Assembly (NCBI GenBank): GCA_030829925.1
Contig: JAURNZ010000040.1
Span: 1 to 13,689, forward strand
Direction of reading: 5' to 3'
From: Gammaproteobacteria bacterium
GTDB lineage: Bacteria > Pseudomonadota > Gammaproteobacteria > Comchoanobacterales > Comchoanobacteraceae
DNA length: 13,689 nucleotides
Below the pieces are notes generated by a model. The model made no database searches, was not told the origin of the DNA, and worked only from the letters and a program-made list of their open reading frames with translations. Positions 1-5,965 of the stretch are shown here, piece by piece (position 1 is the first letter of the stretch; each line of letters begins with the position of its first letter). The translations under genes were made by a program, and so were the position numbers.

Positions 1-155
1 TAAAAAACTATCATCAAGCAGTATCCAGTTATATTGATTTAAAAGATAGCTTAGATTTAAAGAATTATTTTGAAGAGTCTAGACGCAATGGATATACCCC
101 AACAATTGCTTACAACATGGCTTTAAGAAAGTTTTGGATGAATCGATGGCGGTAG
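1..155 (+). CDS. 3' end of an unrecognised protein gene
   Basis: The frame from base 3 is open from the window edge to a TAG at 153-155, giving 50 C-terminal residues. I do not recognise the family. The tail is hydrophilic, without an obvious membrane segment or signal, and ends in a basic aromatic stretch (MALRKFWMNRWR). A segment reading RRNGYTPTIAYNMALRK looks like a folded-domain helix, not random sequence. The gene converges on hemC with only 9 bases between the two stop codons, and I see no terminator hairpin there. That the frame is coding is inferred from its openness, plausible composition and a stop that fits neatly against hemC. The function is unknown. Confidence 0.6.
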   Translation, partial: KNYHQAVSSYIDLKDSLDLKNYFEESRRNGYTPTIAYNMALRKFWMNRWR

Positions 156-164
156 CTGCTAGTT

Positions 165-1043
165 TTAGAGGTCAGTTTTTTGCTTGATGGCACTTAGAGC
201 GTCTTCAATTAATTGAAGGTTTTCATGTCTTTTAGCTTTAAAGCTGCCTATAAAAGTTTTTTTATTTCTGATGAGATGTGTTTTTAATAAAATATTTTCA
301 TTATCTAAATAAGCATAAACACCAATGGGTGCATGACAAGATAAATTAAGTCTTTCACATATTGTCCTTTCTATTTCTACACATAGGCGTGTGTCTATAT
401 CATCTAGCTTGGTAAGCATCGATGCCATTTTTATATCATCTTTTAGACATGTAATTGCAATAACGCCTTGTCCTGCTGCAGGTACAAATTGGGTGGGATC
501 TAATTGTTCTGTGATGTGATCCATTCCGCCAAACCGCTCCAAGCCACTTGCGGCAAGTATAATGGCATCAAATTGATCTTTTTTACTTAGGCGGGTATCG
601 ATATTGCCTCTAAGTATTTCAGTAGATAAATCAGATCTTAAATGTTTAATCAGCATCGCTCTTCGCATGCTGGCAGTACCAACCGAGCCATTTTGAGGCA
701 GTTGATTCAAAGGTAGTCCATGCTTGGAGATCAGTGCGTCCTTTGGGTTTGCCCTTTTTAAAAAAGCTGCAACGACCATGTCATCGCTCAATTTAGATGG
801 AAGGTCCTTGGTAGAGTGCACGGCAAAGCTCGCAAGGCCATCACGAACAGCTGCATCAAGTGCATTTGTGAAAACACCTTTAATGCCCAAAGGTTCTTCT
901 TTAATATTCTGGTTACTGGTTTTTACGTCTAATATCTCAAATTTGATGTCAGGCTCATTTGTCTTTAATGCTTGTATGACATGGTTTGTCATGATTTTTG
1001 CCAATTGACTCGTTCTACTAGCGATTTGAATTTTTTTGTGCAT
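165..1043 (-). CDS. hemC: porphobilinogen deaminase (hydroxymethylbilane synthase)
   Basis: This cytosolic enzyme joins four porphobilinogens into hydroxymethylbilane in haem synthesis. The protein has 292 residues. Visible hallmarks are the N-terminal IQIASRTSQLA strand and helix, AVHSTKDLP with Asp80 (equivalent to catalytic Asp84 of E. coli), VGTASMRR (121-128), ILRGNIDTRLSK (143-154), and NLSCHAPIG with Cys236, the dipyrromethane cofactor attachment site. Domain order and length fit the family. The start at 1043 gives the closest match to the E. coli N-terminus; in-frame ATGs at 1052 and 1058 are also possible, and none has a clear Shine-Dalgarno. The frame stays open further upstream inside ubiA, but that extension is not HemC-like. 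It lies 23 bases after the ubiA stop and is the last gene of the leftward cluster. No hemD follows it, unlike the common hemCD pair. Confidence 0.97.
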   Translation of the reverse strand: MHKKIQIASRTSQLAKIMTNHVIQALKTNEPDIKFEILDVKTSNQNIKEEPLGIKGVFTNALDAAVRDGLASFAVHSTKDLPSKLSDDMVVAAFLKRANPKDALISKHGLPLNQLPQNGSVGTASMRRAMLIKHLRSDLSTEILRGNIDTRLSKKDQFDAIILAASGLERFGGMDHITEQLDPTQFVPAAGQGVIAITCLKDDIKMASMLTKLDDIDTRLCVEIERTICERLNLSCHAPIGVYAYLDNENILLKTHLIRNKKTFIGSFKAKRHENLQLIEDALSAIKQKTDL

Positions 1044-1066
1044 ATGTGTCATATTCATAATAAAGT

Positions 1067-1927
1067 TTAGGATGGTATTCCAAAAATAAAGCCTAACATA
1101 ATGATTCCGCCCAACCATTGATAAGCGCAAAAAAGTTTTTGGTATTTTGTTGTGGATCTTAATTTGATTTGTTGTATGGTGGCTGCTAAGGCATATAAGC
1201 TCAAAAATAAGAAGAAATATTTGTTTGCGTCTGTCTGAACTCCAACAATGATTAAGGCTATAACGAATAAACATTGGCAGCCATCGACAAACAAATTTGT
1301 GTATTGGCCAAGGCTCAATGGCAAAGAATGAATGTTTAAAAAGATATCATCTTTTTTATCAGAAAGGGCATAGATTGTGTCATAGACTAAGGGCCATAAT
1401 ACAGCAGCTAGATAGAGCCATAAACATTCAGTTGTAAAGAGTTGATGTTGTGTTGCAAATGCAATAGGGACTGACATAGCAAATGCAAATCCAAGAAATA
1501 ATTGTGGCGCTTTAAAAAATCTTTTGGTGAGTGGGTATAATATGGTTAGGCCAACCGCTATAAAACACAATTGAAAAGCTTTTTTAGGGAGTTGCCAAGC
1601 GATGCATGCAGCAAAGCTTAATAATACAAAAAAAAGGACTAGTGCTTCAGTGATAGATACTTGTCCTGCAGCAATCGGTCTTGAAGCTGTTCTTTCAACA
1701 TGGGGGTCAATGTCAGCATCGCTAATGTCATTCCAAATACAGCCAGCACTTCGCATAAGAAAGCTTCCTAATAAGAATAAGGCCCATAGGTTAGCCTGAT
1801 TACCTTGTGTAACAAGCCAAAGCGCCCATGCTGTAGGCCACCAAAGCACAACGACACCAGTTGGCTTGTTTAGCCTAACGAGTTTAAACAAAGAAATGAT
1901 TTTGTGATCTTTCTGAATACTTTGCAT
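1067..1927 (-). CDS. ubiA: 4-hydroxybenzoate polyprenyltransferase UbiA
   Basis: This integral inner-membrane prenyltransferase attaches the polyprenyl tail to 4-hydroxybenzoate in ubiquinone synthesis. The protein has 286 residues (E. coli 290) and is hydrophobic throughout, with roughly eight or nine membrane segments. Both Mg-diphosphate motifs are present: N66-D-I-S-D-A-D-I-D74 and D182-T-I-Y-A-L-S-D-K-K-D-D193. Other family signatures are LNKPTG near residue 20, LMRSAGC (57-63) and GQYTNLFVDG in the C-terminal half. The start at 1927 gives almost the same N-terminal length as E. coli UbiA; an ATG two codons earlier (1933) is possible. Neither has a Shine-Dalgarno, and both lie inside the 3' end of bax, so translation probably depends on ribosomes already on the bax message. 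No ubiC is adjacent. Confidence 0.96.
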   Translation of the reverse strand: MQSIQKDHKIISLFKLVRLNKPTGVVVLWWPTAWALWLVTQGNQANLWALFLLGSFLMRSAGCIWNDISDADIDPHVERTASRPIAAGQVSITEALVLFFVLLSFAACIAWQLPKKAFQLCFIAVGLTILYPLTKRFFKAPQLFLGFAFAMSVPIAFATQHQLFTTECLWLYLAAVLWPLVYDTIYALSDKKDDIFLNIHSLPLSLGQYTNLFVDGCQCLFVIALIIVGVQTDANKYFFLFLSLYALAATIQQIKLRSTTKYQKLFCAYQWLGGIIMLGFIFGIPS

Positions 1928-2597
1928 TGTCATATTTTTGGAGTTGGTAGGTTTTAATAATAGATTTAATATCTTGAAGATATTTTTTTCCAGATGTTGA
2001 ATATAGGTTAAGCGTATCCACAAGTTTAAGACTGTCTAGTTTGAGACCGTTTTTTCGTTGGGCAGCTCTCATATTTCTAAAAGACTCATAAGATGATTGG
2101 GTGTTCAGGTTATGGATATATTCAATGGTTGCTGCTTTGGGAGATTTAAAGCTTTTTACAGCATAAAAACCCAAAGATTTATTTGGTTTTTTTGGTTGAA
2201 TCCCGCATCCCTTTTTGAAGCACCATTGTCCATAGAAAGCATTGCCTTCTTTTGCAAACCTAGAGGTCCCAAAGCCCGATTCAAGTGCAGCTTGGCTGAG
2301 GGCTAAGCTATTGGGTACAATATCTACACGTTTTTTAAGGGCCTCAATGCATTTTTTTTCTTTGATATCACAGTTGGTTAATAAGTAGCGTTTTTGGATA
2401 TCCAAAATTTGTGCCGTTGGCTCTAATGGATATTGTTGCGACCAAGCAGTCAGTTTTTTTCGATCTATATATATAGACTGGTTGACTTCAGAGACCAAAG
2501 GTTTAAGCATATTAAAAAAATGATCAGGTAAAGACAGTTCGCTTGTTTCAGCAAATGAAATGCTTGAAAAAATTACAAATATGAGTTTTTTAAACAT
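1884..2597 (-). CDS. bax: Bax-family exported glucosaminidase-domain protein (peptidoglycan hydrolase)
   Basis: The protein has 237 residues. The N-terminus MFKKLIFVIFSSISFA followed by ETSE looks like a signal peptide with cleavage near residue 16, so it should act in the periplasm on peptidoglycan glycan strands. The glucosaminidase domain runs from about residue 85 to 220. It includes RVDIVPNSLALSQAALESGFGTS, with likely catalytic Glu106, then a GNAFYGQWC segment, an EYIHNLN motif, YESFRNMRA and LNLYSTSGKKYL, all close to E. coli Bax. Residues 17-84 are not recognised. The ATG at 2597 overlaps the preceding gene's end by 8 bases (ATGTTTAA), indicating translational coupling; a TTG two codons earlier is less likely. 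The last residues, past the conserved domain, run about 44 bases into ubiA. Glycosidase activity is inferred from the family. Confidence 0.87.
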   Translation of the reverse strand: MFKKLIFVIFSSISFAETSELSLPDHFFNMLKPLVSEVNQSIYIDRKKLTAWSQQYPLEPTAQILDIQKRYLLTNCDIKEKKCIEALKKRVDIVPNSLALSQAALESGFGTSRFAKEGNAFYGQWCFKKGCGIQPKKPNKSLGFYAVKSFKSPKAATIEYIHNLNTQSSYESFRNMRAAQRKNGLKLDSLKLVDTLNLYSTSGKKYLQDIKSIIKTYQLQKYDNAKYSERSQNHFFV

Positions 2598-3198
2598 GAT
2601 CAATTGTGCCTAATGACTGATGTGAGTGATTGATTTCATGGTTGATGTGTGCAATATCCAAAACCATGCCATCATATGGTGATGTTACTTCAGCGCTCTT
2701 AATGAGCTCTTCAAACTTTAATTCAGAAGCTGTAAGGGACTTCAGGGTGTCATTAAGTCGTTTATGCAGTTGACGTTGTTTTTGGTGTGAAGACGATAAT
2801 GATTTGATATCGTTATCAATGTTTTGGTTTGAAATAGCTTTATTCTTCATCGAAGATAAGTTGCCAATCCCATTAATGATTTGGTTTGCATCAATCATGG
2901 CTTTTTCTTTGTCATGAATTCTTTGTGATCGGCTCGCTTTTGATTTTTTTAGCATTTTTTTTGTTAGCTGAATTTCTGTTTCAATTTGTTGTTTGTCAGC
3001 CCTCAATTGTTCAAGCTTTGCTTTAAGCTCATTTGTATCTAATCTTGCAATCAATTGTCCGCGACTTACAATGTCACCAGGTTTGACAAAAGTTGCAATT
3101 ACTTTTGTATTTGCAAAAGGTGTTGAGACTTGAGACTCTATTGCAAATGCCATGGAGGTGGATAAGATTAGGGCGGTCATTTTAAGACAATGTTTCAT
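2590..3198 (-). CDS. small exported HlyD-like protein: lipoyl fold plus coiled-coil hairpin, no beta-barrel
   Basis: The protein has 202 residues. MKHCLKMTALILSTSMAFA looks like a signal peptide cleaved near residue 19. Residues about 31-56 form the first half of a biotinyl/lipoyl-like domain (VKPGDIVSRGQLIARLD). Residues 55-168 are charged and predicted coiled coil with a central turn near 105-128. Residues 170-200 supply the second lipoyl half (VTSPYDGMVLDI). The protein ends there, so the beta-barrel and membrane-proximal domains of true periplasmic adaptors (HlyD, AcrA, MacA types) are missing. The last 20 residues carry five histidines (184, 187, 191, 193, 201). Its Shine-Dalgarno AAGGA (3204-3208) is well placed, and it is first in the cluster with bax overlapping its stop. 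No transporter or TolC-like gene is in view, so an efflux role is not supported. Its job is unknown; acting with or on the Bax hydrolase is an inference. Confidence 0.75.
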   Translation of the reverse strand: MKHCLKMTALILSTSMAFAIESQVSTPFANTKVIATFVKPGDIVSRGQLIARLDTNELKAKLEQLRADKQQIETEIQLTKKMLKKSKASRSQRIHDKEKAMIDANQIINGIGNLSSMKNKAISNQNIDNDIKSLSSSHQKQRQLHKRLNDTLKSLTASELKFEELIKSAEVTSPYDGMVLDIAHINHEINHSHQSLGTIDHV

Positions 3199-3223
3199 AA
3201 AATTCCTTGATTAAGTCATATTT

Positions 3224-3252
3224 ATCATATGTTTCATCTGGATGAAAAGCAA
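3224..3252 (-). promoter_or_regulatory. sigma70-like promoter for the HlyD-like/bax/ubiA/hemC cluster
   Basis: On the minus strand a TTGCTT (3252-3247) is followed after exactly 17 bases by TATGAT (3229-3224), a one-mismatch -10 box. Transcription would start near 3217, giving a leader of roughly 20 nt that just holds the AAGGA ribosome site before the ATG at 3198. The -35 box is weak (three of six matches), which would suit an activated promoter. Found by eye; no start-site data. Confidence 0.5.
3232..3247. promoter_or_regulatory. operator-like dyad between -35 and -10
   Basis: TTTCATC, two bases TG, then GATGAAA is a perfect inverted repeat with 7-base arms. It fills the spacer of the leftward promoter almost exactly. 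A dimeric regulator bound here would sit on the opposite DNA face from, or block, RNA polymerase; MerR-type activators bind in such a position, though usually with a longer 19-20 bp spacer. No regulator gene is in the window, so the binding protein is unknown. Confidence 0.4.
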
Positions 3253-3274
3253 CTTTATTTAAGCTTTTGGAGGG

Positions 3275-3303
3275 TTGTTACTTATGCAGGTATACATTAT
3301 ACT
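3275..3303 (+). promoter_or_regulatory. sigma70-like promoter for trpS
   Basis: TTGTTA (3275-3280), a 17-base spacer and TATACT (3298-3303, five of six matches to TATAAT) form a good promoter. The usual start, about seven bases after the -10 box, falls at 3309-3311, on the trpS ATG itself, so the message would be nearly leaderless. A small dyad, GTATA-CAT-TATAC (3290-3302), overlaps the -10 box. This promoter could serve trpS-sbcB and perhaps read into the atp genes. Confidence 0.5.
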
Positions 3304-3309
3304 CAAGGC

Positions 3310-4293
3310 ATGAAAAGTTTAGTGAGTGGCATTCAGCCATCAGGTGTTCCTACCATCGGACATATTTTAGGCACTGTTAAAAATTGGCGTCATTATCAAG
3401 AATCCTACCGCTGCCATTTTTTTATTGCAGATTTGCATGCGATTACTGTGCAGCAAGATCCCGCTGTGCTAAGAGCTAATTCGCTAAAATTGCTAGCTTT
3501 TTTTCTAGCCTCAGGTGTTGATCCCAAGAAAAGTTCTGTTACGATTCAGTCTCATGTGCCTCAGCACGCAGAATTGAGTTGGTTATTGAGTTGTTTTACG
3601 CATCTCGGTGAGTTATCGCGCATGACGCAGTTTAAAGACAAATCAGCGAGTCACAGTACAAAAGCTGAGCCGTTTGGCTTATTTGCTTATCCCGTGTTAA
3701 TGGCAGCCGATATTTTACTTCATGAGGCAGATTTTGTTCCAGTTGGGGCAGATCAAAAGCAACATATTGAGCTTACTAGGGATTTGGTTATTAGGTTTAA
3801 TCATCGCTACGGAGAGGTCTTAAAAATGCCTGAGCCAATCATTCCAGAATTTGGTGCTCGAGTTAGGTCGTTACAGGATCCTACTAAAAAAATGTCTAAA
3901 TCTGATTCAAATGCACAGGGTTATATTTCTATCGATGATGCGCCAGAAGTTATTGTCAAGAAAATTAAAAAAGCAGTTACTGATTCTGTTGGTGTTGTAG
4001 CATATGATAATGAAAGGCCTGGCATTTCAAGTTTAGTAGAAATGTATTCGGTTCTTACTGATCAATCAGTGGATGCTGTCGAGGTTGCATACCAAGGCGT
4101 GGGTTACGGTAAGTTTAAAAAAGATTTGGCTGATGTTTTGGTTAGCATTATCGAGCCAATACAGATAGAGATGAAACGTCTTTTGGGCGATGAAGATTAT
4201 TTGGACTCGTTGATGAGTGCGCAGTCGAGGCTGGTGATTAGTCGAACAGCACCATATTTGCGTAAAATAAAAGACGCGATTGGCTTGTTATAG
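3310..4293 (+). CDS. trpS: tryptophanyl-tRNA synthetase
   Basis: This cytosolic class I enzyme charges tRNA-Trp with tryptophan using ATP. The protein has 327 residues, close to E. coli's 334. It begins MKSLVSGIQPSG, then TIGH (15-18, the HIGH signature), HAITVQQD (43-50), GELSRMTQFKDKS (100-112), the tryptophan and ATP pocket region YPVLMAADILL (127-137) with VPVGADQKQHIE, and KMSKS (194-198). The C-terminal helical domain (about 205-327) is anticodon binding. The frame is open for 27 codons upstream, but homology places the start at the ATG just before KSLVSG. That start has no usable Shine-Dalgarno: AAGG sits only one base from it, and the predicted transcript begins at about this point. 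The stop TAG is followed directly by the sbcB ATG. Nothing in the leader suggests a trp attenuator. Confidence 0.98.
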   Translation: MKSLVSGIQPSGVPTIGHILGTVKNWRHYQESYRCHFFIADLHAITVQQDPAVLRANSLKLLAFFLASGVDPKKSSVTIQSHVPQHAELSWLLSCFTHLGELSRMTQFKDKSASHSTKAEPFGLFAYPVLMAADILLHEADFVPVGADQKQHIELTRDLVIRFNHRYGEVLKMPEPIIPEFGARVRSLQDPTKKMSKSDSNAQGYISIDDAPEVIVKKIKKAVTDSVGVVAYDNERPGISSLVEMYSVLTDQSVDAVEVAYQGVGYGKFKKDLADVLVSIIEPIQIEMKRLLGDEDYLDSLMSAQSRLVISRTAPYLRKIKDAIGLL

Positions 4294-5619
4294 ATGGCGC
4301 TAAGTTGGCTTTTTTATGACGTTGAGTCATCTGATTTAAATAAAGTATTTGGCCAAATTCTTCAATTTGCAGCCATTCGAACGGATGAAGATTTTAATGA
4401 GATTGAGTGCCACGAATTTTTTGTTCGTCTAAACCGAGATACGCTGCCTAGCCCAGATGCTGTCTTGGTGCATCGATTATTGCCAGAAAACTTAGTAAAG
4501 GGTAAAACAGAGTATGAGGCTCTAAAGACCATTCATGAACTAGTGAATCAATCAGGGACAATGAATGGTGGGTATAATACGCTTGGTTATGATGATGATG
4601 TTTTAAGATTTGGCTTTTATAGAAATTTTTTAACCCCGTATACACATGGTTTTGCCAATGGTTGTAAGCGGTTCGACCTGTTTCCAATGCTTTTATATTA
4701 CTATTATGATGGCTTCCGAGATATTGTATGGCCAGAAAAAGAAGGCAAGGTAAGTTTAAAGCTTGAAAATTTGAACGAAGCAAATGGCTGGGTTGATGGT
4801 ATGGCCCATGATGCTTTGGTAGATGTCAGGGTCTGTGTTTCTTTAGCAAAAGCAATGGCAAAAGACCAAGATAGGTGGGCTGAAGTCTTTAAGTATTTGT
4901 ATGACAGAAATTTTAAGCAAGGTGCTTGCGCTATGTACCTAAGTGCTTTAATGGGCTCTAAGTCAAATTTTGCAGCGCCTGTGATGTGCGTTGGTCAAAA
5001 CACAGCAATTAAAAATACAACGTATTGGTTGAGATTAAATCAGTTTGATTTTAGTGAGGCTGGCTTGACTGAAAAAGCCGTCTTGCGAAAGAAAGTTCCA
5101 GATACAGCATTGATCGTGTCTAAGAATGAATCATATTTTGAGGATGTCTTGGTTCAGGCAAATTTGGCATGGATTGATCAACATAAAGATCAATGGCAGG
5201 CGTTCGTAGAGCAAACAGTTGGTCAAAAATTAGAGCCAATCGATGATATTGACATAGACGCTGCTTTGTATCAAAGCAGTTTTTTTAGTGATGATGAGAT
5301 TCATTATATGTCTCAGTTGCACGAAGCTAGCCCTGATCAGTGGCTAGAAATGCCTGGTTGTTCGAGCAGGCTTTACCCAATGGTTGTGAAGTGGTTATGG
5401 CGACACAATTGGGCATGCCTAAGTCCAGAAACTATTAGTTTAGCTATAGATCTTGCAATTAAACCTGGTTTGGATTTTCAGGGTAGACCAAAAACCACAT
5501 ATGATGAAAGGTTGCAGCGAATCAATGAATTGATTAACATATATGAAAATAATGAAGAAAACTTGGAAATGCTTAAGAAGCTTAAGCATTATTATGTAAA
5601 TTGTTTAAATATATATTAA
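4294..5619 (+). CDS. sbcB: exodeoxyribonuclease I (SbcB)
   Basis: This processive 3'-to-5' single-strand DNA exonuclease acts in recombination and mismatch repair. The protein has 441 residues; E. coli has 475. The DEDDh catalytic set is complete: D9 and E11 (YDVES), D100 (YNTLGYDDDV, then FYRNF as in E. coli), and H172 with D177 (AHDALVDV). QFAAIRTD (24-31) is also a family signature. The exonuclease domain covers about 1-190, followed by the SH3-like and helical C-terminal region with ALYQSSFFSDDE near 325-337. The C-terminal half is more divergent and slightly shorter than in E. coli. The ATG follows the trpS stop with no gap (TAGATG), and no Shine-Dalgarno is visible, so translation is probably coupled to trpS. 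Two hairpin elements lie inside its 3' third, described separately. Confidence 0.95.
   Translation: MALSWLFYDVESSDLNKVFGQILQFAAIRTDEDFNEIECHEFFVRLNRDTLPSPDAVLVHRLLPENLVKGKTEYEALKTIHELVNQSGTMNGGYNTLGYDDDVLRFGFYRNFLTPYTHGFANGCKRFDLFPMLLYYYYDGFRDIVWPEKEGKVSLKLENLNEANGWVDGMAHDALVDVRVCVSLAKAMAKDQDRWAEVFKYLYDRNFKQGACAMYLSALMGSKSNFAAPVMCVGQNTAIKNTTYWLRLNQFDFSEAGLTEKAVLRKKVPDTALIVSKNESYFEDVLVQANLAWIDQHKDQWQAFVEQTVGQKLEPIDDIDIDAALYQSSFFSDDEIHYMSQLHEASPDQWLEMPGCSSRLYPMVVKWLWRHNWACLSPETISLAIDLAIKPGLDFQGRPKTTYDERLQRINELINIYENNEENLEMLKKLKHYYVNCLNIY
5261..5286 (+). terminator. terminator-shaped hairpin with T-tract inside sbcB
   Basis: CTGCTTTG (5261-5268), loop TAT, CAAAGCAG (5272-5279), then seven T residues (5280-5286). 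The arms are perfectly complementary over 8 bp with four G-C pairs, and the T-tract follows at once, so the shape is that of an intrinsic terminator. It lies in coding sequence (the LYQSSFF region), where translating ribosomes would normally hide it. It could act when sbcB translation is poor, or be a chance product of codon choice. Confidence 0.4.
5568..5590 (+). repeat. perfect 10-bp inverted repeat just upstream of the atp operon
   Basis: AATGCTTAAG, a three-base spacer AAG, then CTTAAGCATT is a perfect dyad near the end of sbcB, 30 bases before the atpI ATG. No T-tract follows; instead there is an AT-rich stretch (5591-5620) running into atpI. It could be an operator, an RNA stability or processing hairpin, or part of an atp promoter region. 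I could not find a convincing -35/-10 pair with it. Confidence 0.4.
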
Positions 5620-5620
5620 T

Positions 5621-5965
5621 ATGTTTGCTAAATTAGAAACAAAACTCCCTTATCAGTGGCTCTGCATTGGGGCTTTACTCTCTTTTTTGGGTACGTGTTT
5701 ATTTTCCATAACATCTTTCTTTGCCGGCTTTTTTGCAGTTTTTTTATCGAGCTTGGTTGCGCAGCTTGTTCTAACCATTCCTTTTCGGGTTTTTGGTGTC
5801 CAAAGATATTGGCTTCAATTAATTTCAGCGCAGGCTTGCAAATGGTCTGTGTTTGGCATTATTATATATTGGACTATTTCATATAAGTATATTGATGCAA
5901 GTCTCTTTATGGGCATAATTGCGGCACAACTTATTGTATTTTGGAATTACAGAAAATATGGCTAA
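5621..5965 (+). CDS. atpI: ATP synthase accessory subunit I
   Basis: The protein has 114 residues, with four likely membrane segments at about 12-30, 33-53, 70-85 and 92-108. It is the poorly conserved first gene of gammaproteobacterial atp operons; family work links AtpI to c-ring assembly and Mg handling. Identification rests on position directly before atpB, size, topology and the basic loop between segments two and three (RVFGVQRYW). The ATG lies one base after the sbcB stop and has no Shine-Dalgarno, which suggests weak or coupled translation, as expected for a protein needed in small amounts. Its 3' end overlaps atpB by 8 bases (ATGGCTAA). Confidence 0.85.
   Translation: MFAKLETKLPYQWLCIGALLSFLGTCLFSITSFFAGFFAVFLSSLVAQLVLTIPFRVFGVQRYWLQLISAQACKWSVFGIIIYWTISYKYIDASLFMGIIAAQLIVFWNYRKYG

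Noticed and set aside
1044..1274. In-frame N-terminal extension of hemC (77 codons)
   Set aside because: It runs through the 3' end of ubiA in another frame, has no similarity to HemC N-termini, and the family start falls at 1043.
2590..3198. Complete multidrug or type I secretion adaptor
   Set aside because: The beta-barrel and membrane-proximal domains are missing and there is no ABC, RND or MFS transporter or TolC-like gene in the window.
3229..3309. In-frame upstream extension of trpS starting at ATG 3229
   Set aside because: TrpS homology begins at MKSLVSG; the extra 27 codons overlay both predicted promoters and lack a ribosome site.
4448..4783. Open frame of 111 codons on the minus strand inside sbcB
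   Set aside because: It lies opposite the conserved exonuclease domain and has no recognisable domain or ribosome site; a shadow of sbcB.
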